A stretch of 64,000 bases of DNA from Bradyrhizobium nivariense (GCF_029846715.1 NZ_JARVWW010000025.1:48726-112725), one strand, 5' to 3'; positions 1-7,537 are shown, counted from the stretch's first letter. Numbers and translations: made by a program. Notes: generated by a model from the letters alone, not told the origin.

Positions 1-108
1 AACCGCACGCGCGCGTCGCGCGTGCTCGGCCTGTCAGTGCGCACGTTGCGCAACAAGATCAGGATCTATGCCGCCTCCGGCATCGAGGTCCCGCCCTATC
101 AGGACTAG
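1..108 (+). CDS. C-terminus of a Fis-type/sigma54 response regulator (FlbD-like), partial
   Basis: An open frame enters from the left edge and stops at TAG 106-108. The 35 visible residues contain RVLGLSVRTLRNKI, which is the recognition helix region of a Fis-type helix-turn-helix as found at the end of NtrC-family activators. The wording LSVRTLRNK is closest in my memory to the flagellar regulator FlbD, but no receiver or AAA+ domain is in view, so the exact family member is uncertain. A DNA-binding role is well supported; the flagellar assignment is inference. Confidence 0.6.
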   Translation, partial: NRTRASRVLGLSVRTLRNKIRIYAASGIEVPPYQD

Positions 109-221
109 CGCGTGACGTGCAGCCGATTGATGTTGATCAAACCCGGCGCGATGCCCGGGGCAGAATTGCTGCTGTCGTCAAAGGCCGCTAAGTAGCTTGC
201 TTCCGCAGAGGGAGCAGTGGC

Positions 222-740
222 GTGGCAGACGAACAAAAACGGCAGGGACCTCAGGGACCGCGCGGACGGCAGGGCGAACCGGGACGGCCGGGACCGCAGG
301 GTCATCCGGGCAAGCGGGGACCGGACGGCGCGCGCGGCAAGCCCGGGCCAGAGGGCAAGCCGGGCCCGATCGGAAAGGCCGGACCGCTGGGCAAGCCCGG
401 CCCGCAAGGCAAGCAGGGCGAAGCCGGCCCGCGCGGGACAGCCGGAGCGCAGGGATCAGTCGGCCCGCAAGGCCCCACCGGCCCGCAGGGCCCGCGTGGT
501 GAAGCTGGACCTCCGGGCCAACTGCCGTCGATCGAACAAGTGTTGCCGTGGCTCGATCAGCTTTTCGACTCATGGGACGAACGCCGCCGCCAGCGCGAGC
601 GTGAAGCCGCCGAGCGCGACGCGCTGGAGGCCGCCGTGCAGGAGGCGGACGACGCGCCGCTCGATGACGAGGACGACGGCAGCGAAGGCGACGATCACAG
701 GAAAAAGAAGAAAAAGAAGAAGCACGGCCACAAGGACTGA
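222..740 (+). CDS. Collagen-like Gly-X-Y repeat protein, no signal peptide
   Basis: 172 residues, GTG start preceded by AGAGGGAG. Residues 9-101 are about 31 uninterrupted Gly-X-Y triplets rich in GPQ, GKP and GPR, the pattern of a collagen triple helix. A putative trimerisation or linker segment follows (PSIEQVLPWLDQLFDSW), then a charged coiled-coil-like stretch (DERRRQREREAAERDALEAA), an acidic run (DDAPLDDEDDGSEGDD) and a final basic tail of seven lysines plus histidines. There is no N-terminal signal or membrane segment, so export is not evident, unlike typical surface collagen-like proteins. Function unknown. It lies just downstream of the regulator end at the window edge; whether they are linked is not shown. 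Confidence 0.85.
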   Translation: MADEQKRQGPQGPRGRQGEPGRPGPQGHPGKRGPDGARGKPGPEGKPGPIGKAGPLGKPGPQGKQGEAGPRGTAGAQGSVGPQGPTGPQGPRGEAGPPGQLPSIEQVLPWLDQLFDSWDERRRQREREAAERDALEAAVQEADDAPLDDEDDGSEGDDHRKKKKKKKHGHKD

Positions 741-749
741 CAGACCAAT

Positions 750-965
750 CTATTTCGTCCCGTTCTCGCGTCGCGGCAGCATGCCCATGCGCTCGAACTG
801 CCAGCGCATGGCGCGGTACCAGAGATAGCCGACCGCCGCGCCGCACAAGGCGAGGATCACGACGTTCGCGCTCGAGAACGAGCCGCTCCACCACGTCATC
901 CACGCGGTCCACAGCAGCGTGAAGACGATGGCGCCTGCTTTCAGGGGAAGAAGGGGGCGGGTCAT
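750..965 (-). CDS. Small two-helix membrane protein, unknown function
   Basis: 71 residues. The start at 965 (MTRPLLPLKAG) is chosen because GGAG lies a few bases upstream on the minus strand; a longer in-frame start at 1004 adds a poor N-terminus. Two hydrophobic segments are visible, roughly residues 9-27 (Trp-rich, LLWTAWMTWW) and 32-50 (VVILALCGAAVGYLWY), with a basic C-terminus. This looks like an inner membrane protein. I do not recognise a named family. It is convergent with the collagen-like gene, 9 bases away. Confidence 0.7.
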   Translation of the reverse strand: MTRPLLPLKAGAIVFTLLWTAWMTWWSGSFSSANVVILALCGAAVGYLWYRAMRWQFERMGMLPRRENGTK

Positions 966-1061
966 GGTGGTGCTCCGGGTTGTCAAAACCCCGGCGAACA
1001 TCATCGCGCCTTGAGACCGTTGCGACCGTGAGCCAGATCACGGAACGGACGTTCGAGACGC

Positions 1062-1328
1062 CTAACCGAAGCGCAGCCGCGAACGTTCCTTGGCCTTTTC
1101 CGCCTCGACCTCACGGTCGCGCGCCGGCGCATGGGTGTGCAGCGACGTCAGGAGTTTTCGCGCAGCCTCCGAGACCTCCGCCACCGCACGATCGAAGGCC
1201 GCCTCGTTGGCCTGCGAGGGCTTGTTGAAGCCGGACAGTTTTCGAACGAACTGGAGCGCGCTGGCGTGGATCTCATCCTCCGTCGCCTCCGGCTCGAAGT
1301 TGAACAGCGTCTTGATATTGCGGCACAT
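1062..1328 (-). CDS. DUF2277 family protein
   Basis: 88 residues beginning MCRNIKTLFNFEP, the hallmark opening of the DUF2277 family, followed by the conserved ATEDEI and QFVRKLSGFNKPSQAN segments. Length matches the family (about 85-95 residues). The protein is helical and soluble with a basic C-terminus. No biochemical function is established for the family as far as I know. It is divergent from the secreted hydrolase at 1454, with about 125 bases between the starts for both promoters. Confidence 0.88.
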   Translation of the reverse strand: MCRNIKTLFNFEPEATEDEIHASALQFVRKLSGFNKPSQANEAAFDRAVAEVSEAARKLLTSLHTHAPARDREVEAEKAKERSRLRFG

Positions 1329-1453
1329 GCCGTCTCTCCCGATGTTTCCCTCAAAGACGATCGACGAAAACGAAATCCTACATCCTTCCGGACGGTTCTG
1401 CTAAGTTCCGCCGCAACGCGGCCGCCGACCATGAGCCGCACGGGGGAATCGAC

Positions 1454-2530
1454 ATGAAAGCTTCTTGCGCGGCGCTGTCAGCCATCCTGTTGTCCGTCTC
1501 GTTGTCGGCCATCTCGACATCCGCATTGGCTGCCGATTATCCGGCGCCGAAGCAGGGCGACCGGATCGCCAGGGATTTCAAGTTCCACACCGGCGAGACC
1601 ATGCCGGAGCTGAAGCTGCACTACACCACCGTCGGTGAGCCGAGCGGCCAGCCGGTGCTGGTGCTGCACGGCACCGGCGGCTCGGGCGCGAGCATGCTGT
1701 CGCCCGCCTTTGCCAGCGAGCTGTTCGGCGCGGGGCAGCCACTCGATGCCTCCAAATATTACATCATCATCCCCGACAATATCGGCCATGGCAAATCGTC
1801 AAAGCCGTCCGACGGGATGAAGACGAGCTTCCCGAAATACGATTACGACGACATGGTCGAGGCGCAGTATCGTCTGGTGACGGAAGGGCTCGGGGTCAAG
1901 CACCTGCGGCTCGTCATCGGCAATTCGATGGGCGGCATGCACACCTGGCTGTGGGGCGAGAAATACCCGAAGGCGATGGACGCGCTGATCCCGATGGCCT
2001 CGCAGCCGACCGAGATGGCGTCGCGCAACTGGATGCTGCGGCGGATCATGCTCGACACCATCCGCAGCGACCCCGACTACAACGGCGGCAACTACACCGG
2101 CCAGCCGCGCATGATGAAATACGCGATCACCGCCTACGGCATCGCGAGCATCGGCGGAACGCTGGCCTATCAATCGCAGGCGCCGACGGCGGCCAAGGCC
2201 GACAAGATCGTCGACGAGCGGCTGGCCACGACGATCACGGCAGATGCCAACGACTTCGTCTACCAGTGGGAGTCCTCGCATGACTACAATGCCGGCGAGA
2301 AGCTGGAGGGAATCGAAGCGCCGCTGCTGCTGATCAATTCCGCCGACGACGAACGCAACCCGCCCGAGACCGGCATCACGGACGCTGCGATGACGCGGGT
2401 CAAGAACGGACGTCTCTACCTGATTCCAGGGAGCATCGAGACGCGCGGCCACGGCACCACCGGCAATGCAAAATTCTACAGCGAGCAGGTCCGGCAGATT
2501 CTGCAAACCGCGCCGCAGCGGACGATGTAG
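1454..2530 (+). CDS. Secreted alpha/beta-fold hydrolase (MetX-like subfamily)
   Basis: 358 residues with a cleavable signal peptide (about residues 1-26, ending SALA). The mature part has the alpha/beta hydrolase layout: an oxyanion-region motif LHGTGGSG, a nucleophile elbow GNSMGG with Ser about 158, an acidic position in NSADDERNPP (Asp about 298/299), and His about 333 in ETRGHGTTGN. Overall order resembles homoserine O-acetyltransferase-like proteins, but export to the periplasm argues against methionine synthesis. It is more likely an esterase or acyltransferase on an unknown substrate. The gene appears monocistronic. Confidence 0.85.
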   Translation: MKASCAALSAILLSVSLSAISTSALAADYPAPKQGDRIARDFKFHTGETMPELKLHYTTVGEPSGQPVLVLHGTGGSGASMLSPAFASELFGAGQPLDASKYYIIIPDNIGHGKSSKPSDGMKTSFPKYDYDDMVEAQYRLVTEGLGVKHLRLVIGNSMGGMHTWLWGEKYPKAMDALIPMASQPTEMASRNWMLRRIMLDTIRSDPDYNGGNYTGQPRMMKYAITAYGIASIGGTLAYQSQAPTAAKADKIVDERLATTITADANDFVYQWESSHDYNAGEKLEGIEAPLLLINSADDERNPPETGITDAAMTRVKNGRLYLIPGSIETRGHGTTGNAKFYSEQVRQILQTAPQRTM

Positions 2531-2700
2531 GATTGCCAAGCTCGCCGCCATATCGCGATGCATCATATGCGACGCCTCGACGCCGCATATTATTTGAGCA
2601 TGCATTGCGCTGACAGCTCGGGCTTAATCGCATCAACGATACGAATCGACGCGCGGGACAATCGCGCGCCAATGGCACGACACGCGATGAGGAGGATCGC

Positions 2701-3045
2701 ATGCGCAGGCTCGTACTGTGCGTTTGGCTGGCGGCGCTGACGAGCGCCGCGTTCGCGTTCGACAACGGGCAATATGAGCACGTCCCGCCCGACGTCCGCG
2801 CCTGGTTCAAGAGCGTGATCGCACCGAACGGCGTGCCCTGCTGCGACGTCTCCGACGGCCATCGCACGGAGTACGACGTGCGCAGCGGCGCCTATTGGGT
2901 GCCGATCGAGGGACAATGGACGGAGGTGCCCGAGCGCGCCATCATCCGCGACCGCGGCAATCCGGTCGGTCAGGCCGTGGTGTGGTACGTTCACCACCGC
3001 GGCGCCATCATCATCAGTTGCTTCGTGCCGGCGGATGCGGTGTAG
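2701..3045 (+). CDS. Small secreted protein, unknown function
   Basis: 114 residues with a signal peptide (MRRLVLCVWLAALTSAAFAF, cleavage around residue 18-20). The mature protein contains NGVPCCDVSDGH with a vicinal cysteine pair, a third Cys near the end (IISCFVP), and aromatic-rich strands (YWVPIEGQWTEVP, VVWYVHHRG). Cysteines in an exported protein suggest disulfides or metal/heme contact, but nothing more specific can be said. A GGAGG ribosome site lies just before the ATG. I recall similar short proteins in other bradyrhizobia. Confidence 0.75.
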   Translation: MRRLVLCVWLAALTSAAFAFDNGQYEHVPPDVRAWFKSVIAPNGVPCCDVSDGHRTEYDVRSGAYWVPIEGQWTEVPERAIIRDRGNPVGQAVVWYVHHRGAIIISCFVPADAV

Positions 3046-3188
3046 CGCGCGATAGCGCCTCGGCGCCGCGCGTCCTGATCTGGTGGGCTCTGTACTGCGC
3101 CGGCTGATCGACTCGCCGTGGCGTGACAAGGGGGTTAGCGATCGGGCCGAGGGATGATATTCTCAGGTATTCAATCAGGGAGAGCTTC

Positions 3189-3791
3189 GTGATCGATCTT
3201 TGTGCCGAAGACCTCGCCACCATCTATGCCAAGCCGAGCCCGCGCGTGATCGCGAAAGCGCGCCCAGCGATCGACACGCATGCGAAGAAGTTCATCGAGA
3301 TGTCGCCGTTCTGCGTGCTCGCGACATCGGGAGCGGACGGCAGCGTCGATGCCTCACCACGCGGCGGCGGCATCGGCTTCGTCCACGTCGCCGGCCCCAA
3401 CCAGCTGCTGATGCCCGATCGCTCCGGCAACAACCGGATCGACAGTTTTCGGAACGTCGTCGAGGGCTCGGGCTTCGTGCATCTGTTGTTCTTCGTCCCC
3501 GGCATCGACGAGACGCTGCGCGTCGGCGGCCGCGGCACGCTGTCGGCCGATCCGGACCTGCTCGCCTCGATGGTGGAATTCGGCAAGCCGCCGCGCGCGG
3601 TGCTGAACGTCGCCGTCAGCGAAGTCTATTTCCACTGCGGCAAGGCGCTGATGCGCTCGAAGCTGTGGTCGCCGGAGAAGGTGCAGCGCTCGGTGATGCC
3701 GAGCATCGTCGAGGTGATCCACGAGCAGACCGGCCTTGGCGAGCCGCAGAGTCAGGAGATCGTGGAAGAGCTCTACAAGACGCAGCTGTAG
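3189..3791 (+). CDS. Pyridoxamine 5'-phosphate oxidase-like FMN-binding protein
   Basis: 200 residues from the GTG at 3189, chosen because AGGGAGAG sits 5 bases upstream; the frame is open 22 codons further upstream without a good site. The core (FIEMSPFCVLATSGADGSVDASPRGG ... LLMPDRSGNNRIDSFRNV) is the split-barrel flavin-reductase/PNPOx fold, in the subfamily of about 200-residue proteins often annotated MSMEG_1061-like FMN-dependent PPOX proteins. SPRGG and DRSGNNR are conserved cofactor-side motifs. True substrate unknown. It is convergent with bfr across a short perfect hairpin. Confidence 0.85.
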   Translation: MIDLCAEDLATIYAKPSPRVIAKARPAIDTHAKKFIEMSPFCVLATSGADGSVDASPRGGGIGFVHVAGPNQLLMPDRSGNNRIDSFRNVVEGSGFVHLLFFVPGIDETLRVGGRGTLSADPDLLASMVEFGKPPRAVLNVAVSEVYFHCGKALMRSKLWSPEKVQRSVMPSIVEVIHEQTGLGEPQSQEIVEELYKTQL

Positions 3792-3806
3792 CTGACGTCC
3801 TAAACT

Positions 3807-3832
3807 GTCGTCCCGACCTTGGTCGGGACGAC
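3807..3832. terminator. Perfect 12-bp hairpin between convergent genes
   Basis: GTCGTCCCGACC (3807-3818) is followed after two bases by its exact reverse complement (3821-3832). It lies 16 bases after the stop of the PPOX gene and about 30 bases before the bfr stop on the other strand, so it can serve both directions. There is no T-run, so it may be a small palindromic repeat rather than a classic terminator. Confidence 0.6.
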
Positions 3833-3863
3833 CCGGAGTTGGTGGCAGCGCTAACGCGCCAAA

Positions 3864-4352
3864 CTAATGTCCTTCGCCCTCGAGCCCGCCGACGTGCTTC
3901 TGGGTGTAGAGCTCGAGGCCGATGCGGCCGATCAGGTCGAGCTGGGTCTCGAGGAAGTCGATGTGGTGTTCCTCGTCGCTCATCAGCTTCTCGAACAGGT
4001 CGCGCGTGACGTAGTCCTTGACGCTGTGGCAATAGGTTGCAGCCTCCTGGTAGAGAGCGCGCGCGCTCATCTCGGCGGCAAGATCGCAATCGATGATCTC
4101 CTTGACGTTCTGGCCGATGCGCAGGGGATCGAGCACCTGCATGTTCGGGAAACCGTCGAAGAACAGGATGCGCTCGGTGAGCTTGTCGGCGTGCTCCATC
4201 TCCTCGATGGACTCCTTGCGCCAGACCTTGGCCATGTCCCGGAGGCCCCAATTGTCGAGGAAACGGTAGTGCAGCCAGTACTGGTTGATCGCAGTCAGCT
4301 CGTGACGCAGTGCCTTGTTGAGATATTCGATAACTTTTGCGTCGCCCTGCAT
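3864..4352 (-). CDS. bfr: Bacterioferritin
   Basis: 162 residues, the usual length of a bacterioferritin subunit (24-mer iron store). The di-iron ferroxidase ligands are all in place with E. coli numbering: Glu18, Glu51, His54, Glu94, Glu127 and His130. Met52, the heme axial ligand, is also present (EEMEHADKL). It oxidises Fe(II) and stores the mineral in the cytoplasm. A perfect ICE-type palindrome lies about 43 bases upstream of the start, and the bacterioferritin-associated ferredoxin gene is the next gene upstream on the same strand, 134 bases away. Confidence 0.97.
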   Translation of the reverse strand: MQGDAKVIEYLNKALRHELTAINQYWLHYRFLDNWGLRDMAKVWRKESIEEMEHADKLTERILFFDGFPNMQVLDPLRIGQNVKEIIDCDLAAEMSARALYQEAATYCHSVKDYVTRDLFEKLMSDEEHHIDFLETQLDLIGRIGLELYTQKHVGGLEGEGH

Positions 4353-4394
4353 GGTTCACTCCAGCTCTTGCAGTCCAAATCGGCCGTAAACCGA

Positions 4395-4413
4395 ATTTAG
4401 AACGCTTCTAAAT
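4395..4413. promoter_or_regulatory. Perfect ICE/Irr-box palindrome upstream of bfr
   Basis: ATTTAGAACGCTTCTAAAT is a perfect inverted repeat with a 3-base centre. It matches the TTTAGAA-n3-TTCTAAA form of the iron control element bound by Irr in rhizobia (from memory). It sits 43 bases before the bfr start, in the gap between bfd and bfr, so it most likely controls bfr directly. Irr binding here is inference. Confidence 0.8.
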
Positions 4414-4486
4414 GAGTTTGAGGACCGGGGCAACCGGCTACAGGACCGCAAACCGGGGAAAAGCTCGGCCAGGGTTGCGGAAGATT

Positions 4487-4759
4487 TCAGCAGGCCGCGA
4501 GGGCGAACTCGGCCGGCTGGGCCGCCTCGTCATTGGCGGCCACGGTGTGGTTGTGCGGGCAGCCGGAGCAGCAGGACGTGGCACAGGGGCCAAGCGCTTC
4601 GTCGATGATGGTCTTGATGGTCCGCGCGCAGCGGCCGCATTCGGCGCTACAGCCGAGACATCCATAGACCTGCTTGGCGTGGCGCACAGCGTCGTCGGAC
4701 TCGGCGACGGCGGCGCGGATGTCGTCATCGCTCAACACGTTACAGGAACAAACGATCAT
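4487..4759 (-). CDS. bfd: Bacterioferritin-associated ferredoxin (BFD-like [2Fe-2S])
   Basis: 90 residues. It starts MIVCSCNVLSD and has the Cys4-x-Cys6 ... Cys41-x2-Cys44 arrangement of BFD-like [2Fe-2S] domains, which pass electrons to bacterioferritin to release iron. Two more cysteines (34 and 37, GCLGC) precede the usual pair. The C-terminal tail adds CATSCCSGC and a terminal Cys, so the protein has more cysteines than the classic E. coli Bfd. It lies upstream of bfr on the same strand, with an imperfect ICE-like site about 110 bases before its start. Confidence 0.92.
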   Translation of the reverse strand: MIVCSCNVLSDDDIRAAVAESDDAVRHAKQVYGCLGCSAECGRCARTIKTIIDEALGPCATSCCSGCPHNHTVAANDEAAQPAEFALAAC

Positions 4760-4868
4760 GGAAGTGGCAGGCCCTTTGGTGATGCGCCATCATCGATATT
4801 TAAGGGAGGGGCCGGATGCAAAAGGAAAAAGCGGTATTTGAAGCTATTCCAAACTGGCTCGGAAACAG

Positions 4869-4885
4869 CCTAGAACGGCTCTAAA
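4869..4885. promoter_or_regulatory. Imperfect ICE-like site upstream of bfd
   Basis: CCTAGAACGGCTCTAAA matches 14 of 17 positions of the ICE form seen upstream of bfr. It lies 110 bases before the bfd start and just after the stop of the next minus-strand gene. A weaker palindrome (TTCCAAACTGGCTCGGAA) is adjacent at about 4849-4865. Iron-dependent control of bfd is plausible but unproven. Confidence 0.45.
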
Positions 4886-4920
4886 ATAGGGCCTTGCGCT
4901 GGATCAAGATCGCGGTGGAC

Positions 4921-5220
4921 CTAATCGCCCCCACCGCCTCCACCACCATCGCTGCCGCCTCCGCAATCCCCGCCACAACTGCCGCTATCGCTGCTGGAAC
5001 AGCTGCCGCCGTCGGTCGAGCTGCCGGAACTATCGCTGGAAAACCAGCTTCCCAGCGAGAAGCCGTCGCTCGTGCCCGTGGAGGTGTCGCCGCCGCCATC
5101 GCCGCCGGCCCCGGCGCGAGAGCGCCGCTGGCTGCGGTTCTGCAGATGGCTGATCCAGCCGTAGCCGATCGCGAAGATGACCCCGGCAGCGATCAATGCA
5201 TTTATCATCGCGTTGCCCAT
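4921..5220 (-). CDS. Small membrane-anchored protein with Gly/Ser/Cys-rich tail
   Basis: 99 residues from the ATG at 5220, chosen for the GGGAGG site just upstream; a longer frame to 5289 lacks one. Residues 1-20 form one transmembrane segment (NAMINALIAAGVIFAIGYGW). A short basic stretch follows (NRSQRRSR), then a low-complexity tail rich in Gly, Ser and Asp with three cysteines (GGSCSSSDSGSCGGDCGGGSDGG) ending in a run of glycines. The tail resembles disordered linkers that end in Gly-rich termini. Function unknown. It lies head to tail with bfd, but the gap with the ICE-like site suggests a separate unit. Confidence 0.7.
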   Translation of the reverse strand: MGNAMINALIAAGVIFAIGYGWISHLQNRSQRRSRAGAGGDGGGDTSTGTSDGFSLGSWFSSDSSGSSTDGGSCSSSDSGSCGGDCGGGSDGGGGGGGD

Positions 5221-5373
5221 TATCGCCCTCCCTTGATCGCCCTCCCCTGGCGATGCTGCGATTCCATACCAATTGGTCGCCCCCGGCAAAGGTGCCGTTC
5301 ATTGATCATTCAAACGAAGTATGGAACTTTAACCCCAAAGAGTTCCCGCGTGTTTTGCTCGAAAGGTCAGCCA

Positions 5374-5718
5374 ATGAAGAAGTCGCTCCTGGCAATCGCC
5401 ACCGTCGCCGCTGTGGCCCTTACGGCCGGTACACCAGCCCAGGCGCAACGCGGCGTCGCCGCGGGCGTGGCGGCCGGCATCATCGGCGGCGCCATTGTCG
5501 GTGGGGCGCTGGCCTCTCCGTACTATTACGGGCCCGGCCCTGGCCCCGGCTACGCATATGATCCGGGATATGGCCCCGGCTACTATCCGCCGCGCTACTA
5601 CGCGCCTGGCCCGGGCTACGTCGCCGACGACTATTACGGCAACGGCTGCGTCTGGCAGAAGCAGCGCTTCTGGGACGGTTATGCCTGGCGCGCCCGCCGC
5701 GTCAGAGTCTGTGGCTAA
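5374..5718 (+). CDS. Exported glycine-zipper protein, first of two tandem paralogues
   Basis: 114 residues with a signal peptide (MKKSLLAIATVAAVALTAGTPAQA). The mature protein begins with a glycine-zipper-like run (GVAAGVAAGIIGGAIVGGALAS), then a Tyr/Gly/Pro-rich segment (YYYGPGPGPGYAYDPGYGP), and ends with a conserved module (CVWQKQRFWDGYAWRARRVRVCG) whose two cysteines could pair. Such proteins are abundant in bradyrhizobia and may associate with the cell envelope; no function is established. The next gene downstream is a clear paralogue. Confidence 0.8.
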   Translation: MKKSLLAIATVAAVALTAGTPAQAQRGVAAGVAAGIIGGAIVGGALASPYYYGPGPGPGYAYDPGYGPGYYPPRYYAPGPGYVADDYYGNGCVWQKQRFWDGYAWRARRVRVCG

Positions 5719-5929
5719 GTCGCCCCAATCCGGTTCATTGCGAATGCGCCGTTCATCTCGGGGCCTGAAAAAGACCGCTTTTTCTCGTCACAGCTCCGTG
5801 TGCGTTTACCGTGGATTGACCAATTGCGTGCTTCCTAGCTGCAAGGCCAATTCCATCAGAGTCTGCGTGAACCTTTGAAACCCGGGCGCCTCTAACAAGG
5901 GGAGCCCATCTCCCAGGAGAGCCAAGAGC

Positions 5930-6214
5930 ATGAAGAAGACTTTTGTTGCCGCCCTCACGGTTGCGACGATCGCCGGTTCGCTGGTGACCGCCACTCCGTC
6001 CGCCCAGGCCCATGACGGCGTCGGCGTCGGCATCGCAGCCGGCCTGATCGGCGGCGCGATCGTCGGCGGTGCCATCGCATCGAGCCGCCCCGCCTATGGC
6101 GGACCGGTTTATGTGGCCGAGCCCGGCCCGCCGCCCCCGCCCTGCTACTGGCAGCGTCAGCGCTACTGGGATGGCTACGGCTGGACCGTCCGCCCGGTTC
6201 GCGTTTGCTACTGA
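5930..6214 (+). CDS. Exported glycine-zipper protein, second tandem paralogue
   Basis: 94 residues with a signal peptide (MKKTFVAALTVATIAGSLVTATPSAQA). It shares the glycine-zipper (GIAAGLIGGAIVGGAIAS) and the C-terminal module (CYWQRQRYWDGYGWTVRPVRVCY) with the gene at 5374, but has a shorter Pro-rich middle (PGPPPPP). CCAGGAG lies upstream of the start. A strong rho-independent terminator follows. The 211-base gap to the first paralogue suggests its own promoter. Gene duplication is evident; role unknown. Confidence 0.8.
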   Translation: MKKTFVAALTVATIAGSLVTATPSAQAHDGVGVGIAAGLIGGAIVGGAIASSRPAYGGPVYVAEPGPPPPPCYWQRQRYWDGYGWTVRPVRVCY

Positions 6215-6250
6215 TCTGATCGCACGGCGTTCATGAGCGCCGCGATCGAA

Positions 6251-6283
6251 GCCCGGCCGAGCACCTCGGCCGGGCTTTTTCTT
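6251..6283 (+). terminator. Rho-independent terminator
   Basis: GCCCGGCCGAG (6251-6261), loop CAC, then the exact complement CTCGGCCGGGC (6265-6275), followed by TTTTTCTTT. An 11-bp perfect stem with a T-run on the plus strand ends the second glycine-zipper gene and separates it from the convergent transglycosylase. Confidence 0.92.
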
Positions 6284-6303
6284 TGGCGAAGAGCTGCGGC
6301 TCG

Positions 6304-7530
6304 CTATCGCGCCGCCTGGATCGAGCGCAACACCTCTTCGCTCGGCCAGCAATCGACCTTGAGGCCTGCGGACTTCTGGTAGGCGCCGAGCGCGGCGCGC
6401 GTCTGCATGCCGGCCTTGCCGTCGATCTTGTCCTTGTAGAGCCCGACGCGCGTGAGCCCGCGCTGCATCGCCTCGACATCCTTGGTTCGCAATTGCTTCG
6501 AGGCCGACCACTGCGTCGCGAACGGCTGCGGGCTCGTCATGCGGTCGCCGAGATGACCGACGAACAGCACGTAGAGATCGGAGAAATTGTATTCCTTGAT
6601 GACGAAGTAGTTCTTCGTCGTCAGGAAGGACGGGCCGTAGATGCCTTCCGGTTGCAGCAGCGAGGCCGGCTGTGCCTGCTCCGCGTCAGTGAGCTTTTGT
6701 CCGCGCACCGGCACAAAGCCTTCGCGCAGCCACTGGCCGATCGGCTTCGTCACCTCGGGCACGCCGGCGGTGCAATCGACCTTGGCCGGTGCCTGCACCT
6801 CGTAAGCCCAGCGCACGCCGCTCTGCCAGCCTTTGTTGACGAGCTGTTGCGCGGCGGAAGCCAGCGCATCCGGCACCGAATGCCAGATGTCGATGCGGCC
6901 GTCACGATCGAAATCGACGCCGTGCTTGTAATATTCCGACGGCAGGAACTGCGTGAGCCCGGTGGCGCCAGCCCAGGACGCGCGCATGTCTTTCCGCGTC
7001 ACCACGCCCTCACCGAGAATTTTCAGCGAGAGGATGAACTCGTTGCGATAGGTGTCCTTGCGGCGGCCGACATAGGCCTGCGTCGCCAGCACGCGCACGA
7101 GATCGTAAGGCAGCGTGTAGCGGCCGTAATCGGTCTCGCGGCCCCAGATCGCCAGCATGACGGTGGCGGGCACGCCGGAGTTCTTCTCGATCTCGGTCAG
7201 CGCCTGACGATATTTTTGCAGCAGCCGCTGCCCCTCGCCCGCAAGCCGCGCGATCGAGGCTTCCCTGACGTAGTCGGCCGGCACCTGCACGAACTCCGCC
7301 TGCGACGGCGCACCCGTTGCGGGCCGCCCCGGCAGGATCAGATCGGGCAGCTTGTAATCAGGCTCGAGCCCGCGCGTCTCTTGCTCGAACGTCGCGCGCG
7401 ACACGCCCGCGGCCTGCGCTTCCGGCCAGAGCGAGGCGATGAATTGCGTGAAGGCGGCGTCGGCGGCGCGGGCGGGCGACAGGCCACAGGTGATAGCGAT
7501 CACCGCAGCTATGAGCGCCCGCCGCATCAT
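6304..7530 (-). CDS. Lytic murein transglycosylase (MltB/SLT_2 type) with peptidoglycan-binding domain
   Basis: 408 residues. Signal peptide at residues 1-22 (ending PARA). The SLT_2 catalytic domain (about 28-320) carries the catalytic Glu about 132 in WGRETDYGR and the GLTQFLPSEYY motif typical of MltB-type enzymes that cleave the glycan strand to 1,6-anhydro products. A C-terminal PG_binding_1 domain (about 345-405) contains AMQRGLTRVGLYKDKIDGKAG. No lipobox, so likely a soluble periplasmic form. The start is 7 bases after the ettA stop, so the two are probably co-transcribed. Confidence 0.93.
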   Translation of the reverse strand: MMRRALIAAVIAITCGLSPARAADAAFTQFIASLWPEAQAAGVSRATFEQETRGLEPDYKLPDLILPGRPATGAPSQAEFVQVPADYVREASIARLAGEGQRLLQKYRQALTEIEKNSGVPATVMLAIWGRETDYGRYTLPYDLVRVLATQAYVGRRKDTYRNEFILSLKILGEGVVTRKDMRASWAGATGLTQFLPSEYYKHGVDFDRDGRIDIWHSVPDALASAAQQLVNKGWQSGVRWAYEVQAPAKVDCTAGVPEVTKPIGQWLREGFVPVRGQKLTDAEQAQPASLLQPEGIYGPSFLTTKNYFVIKEYNFSDLYVLFVGHLGDRMTSPQPFATQWSASKQLRTKDVEAMQRGLTRVGLYKDKIDGKAGMQTRAALGAYQKSAGLKVDCWPSEEVLRSIQAAR

Positions 7531-7537
7531 AGTGAGG

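Noticed and set aside
178..1041. Long minus-strand frame antisense to the collagen-like gene
   Set aside because: It mirrors the Gly-X-Y coding repeats and has an Arg/Ala/Pro-rich composition with no domain; the plus-strand collagen gene explains the openness.
4894..5373. N-terminal extension of the first glycine-zipper gene
   Set aside because: A clear signal peptide starts at 5374; the upstream part is antisense to the Gly/Ser/Cys-rich gene.
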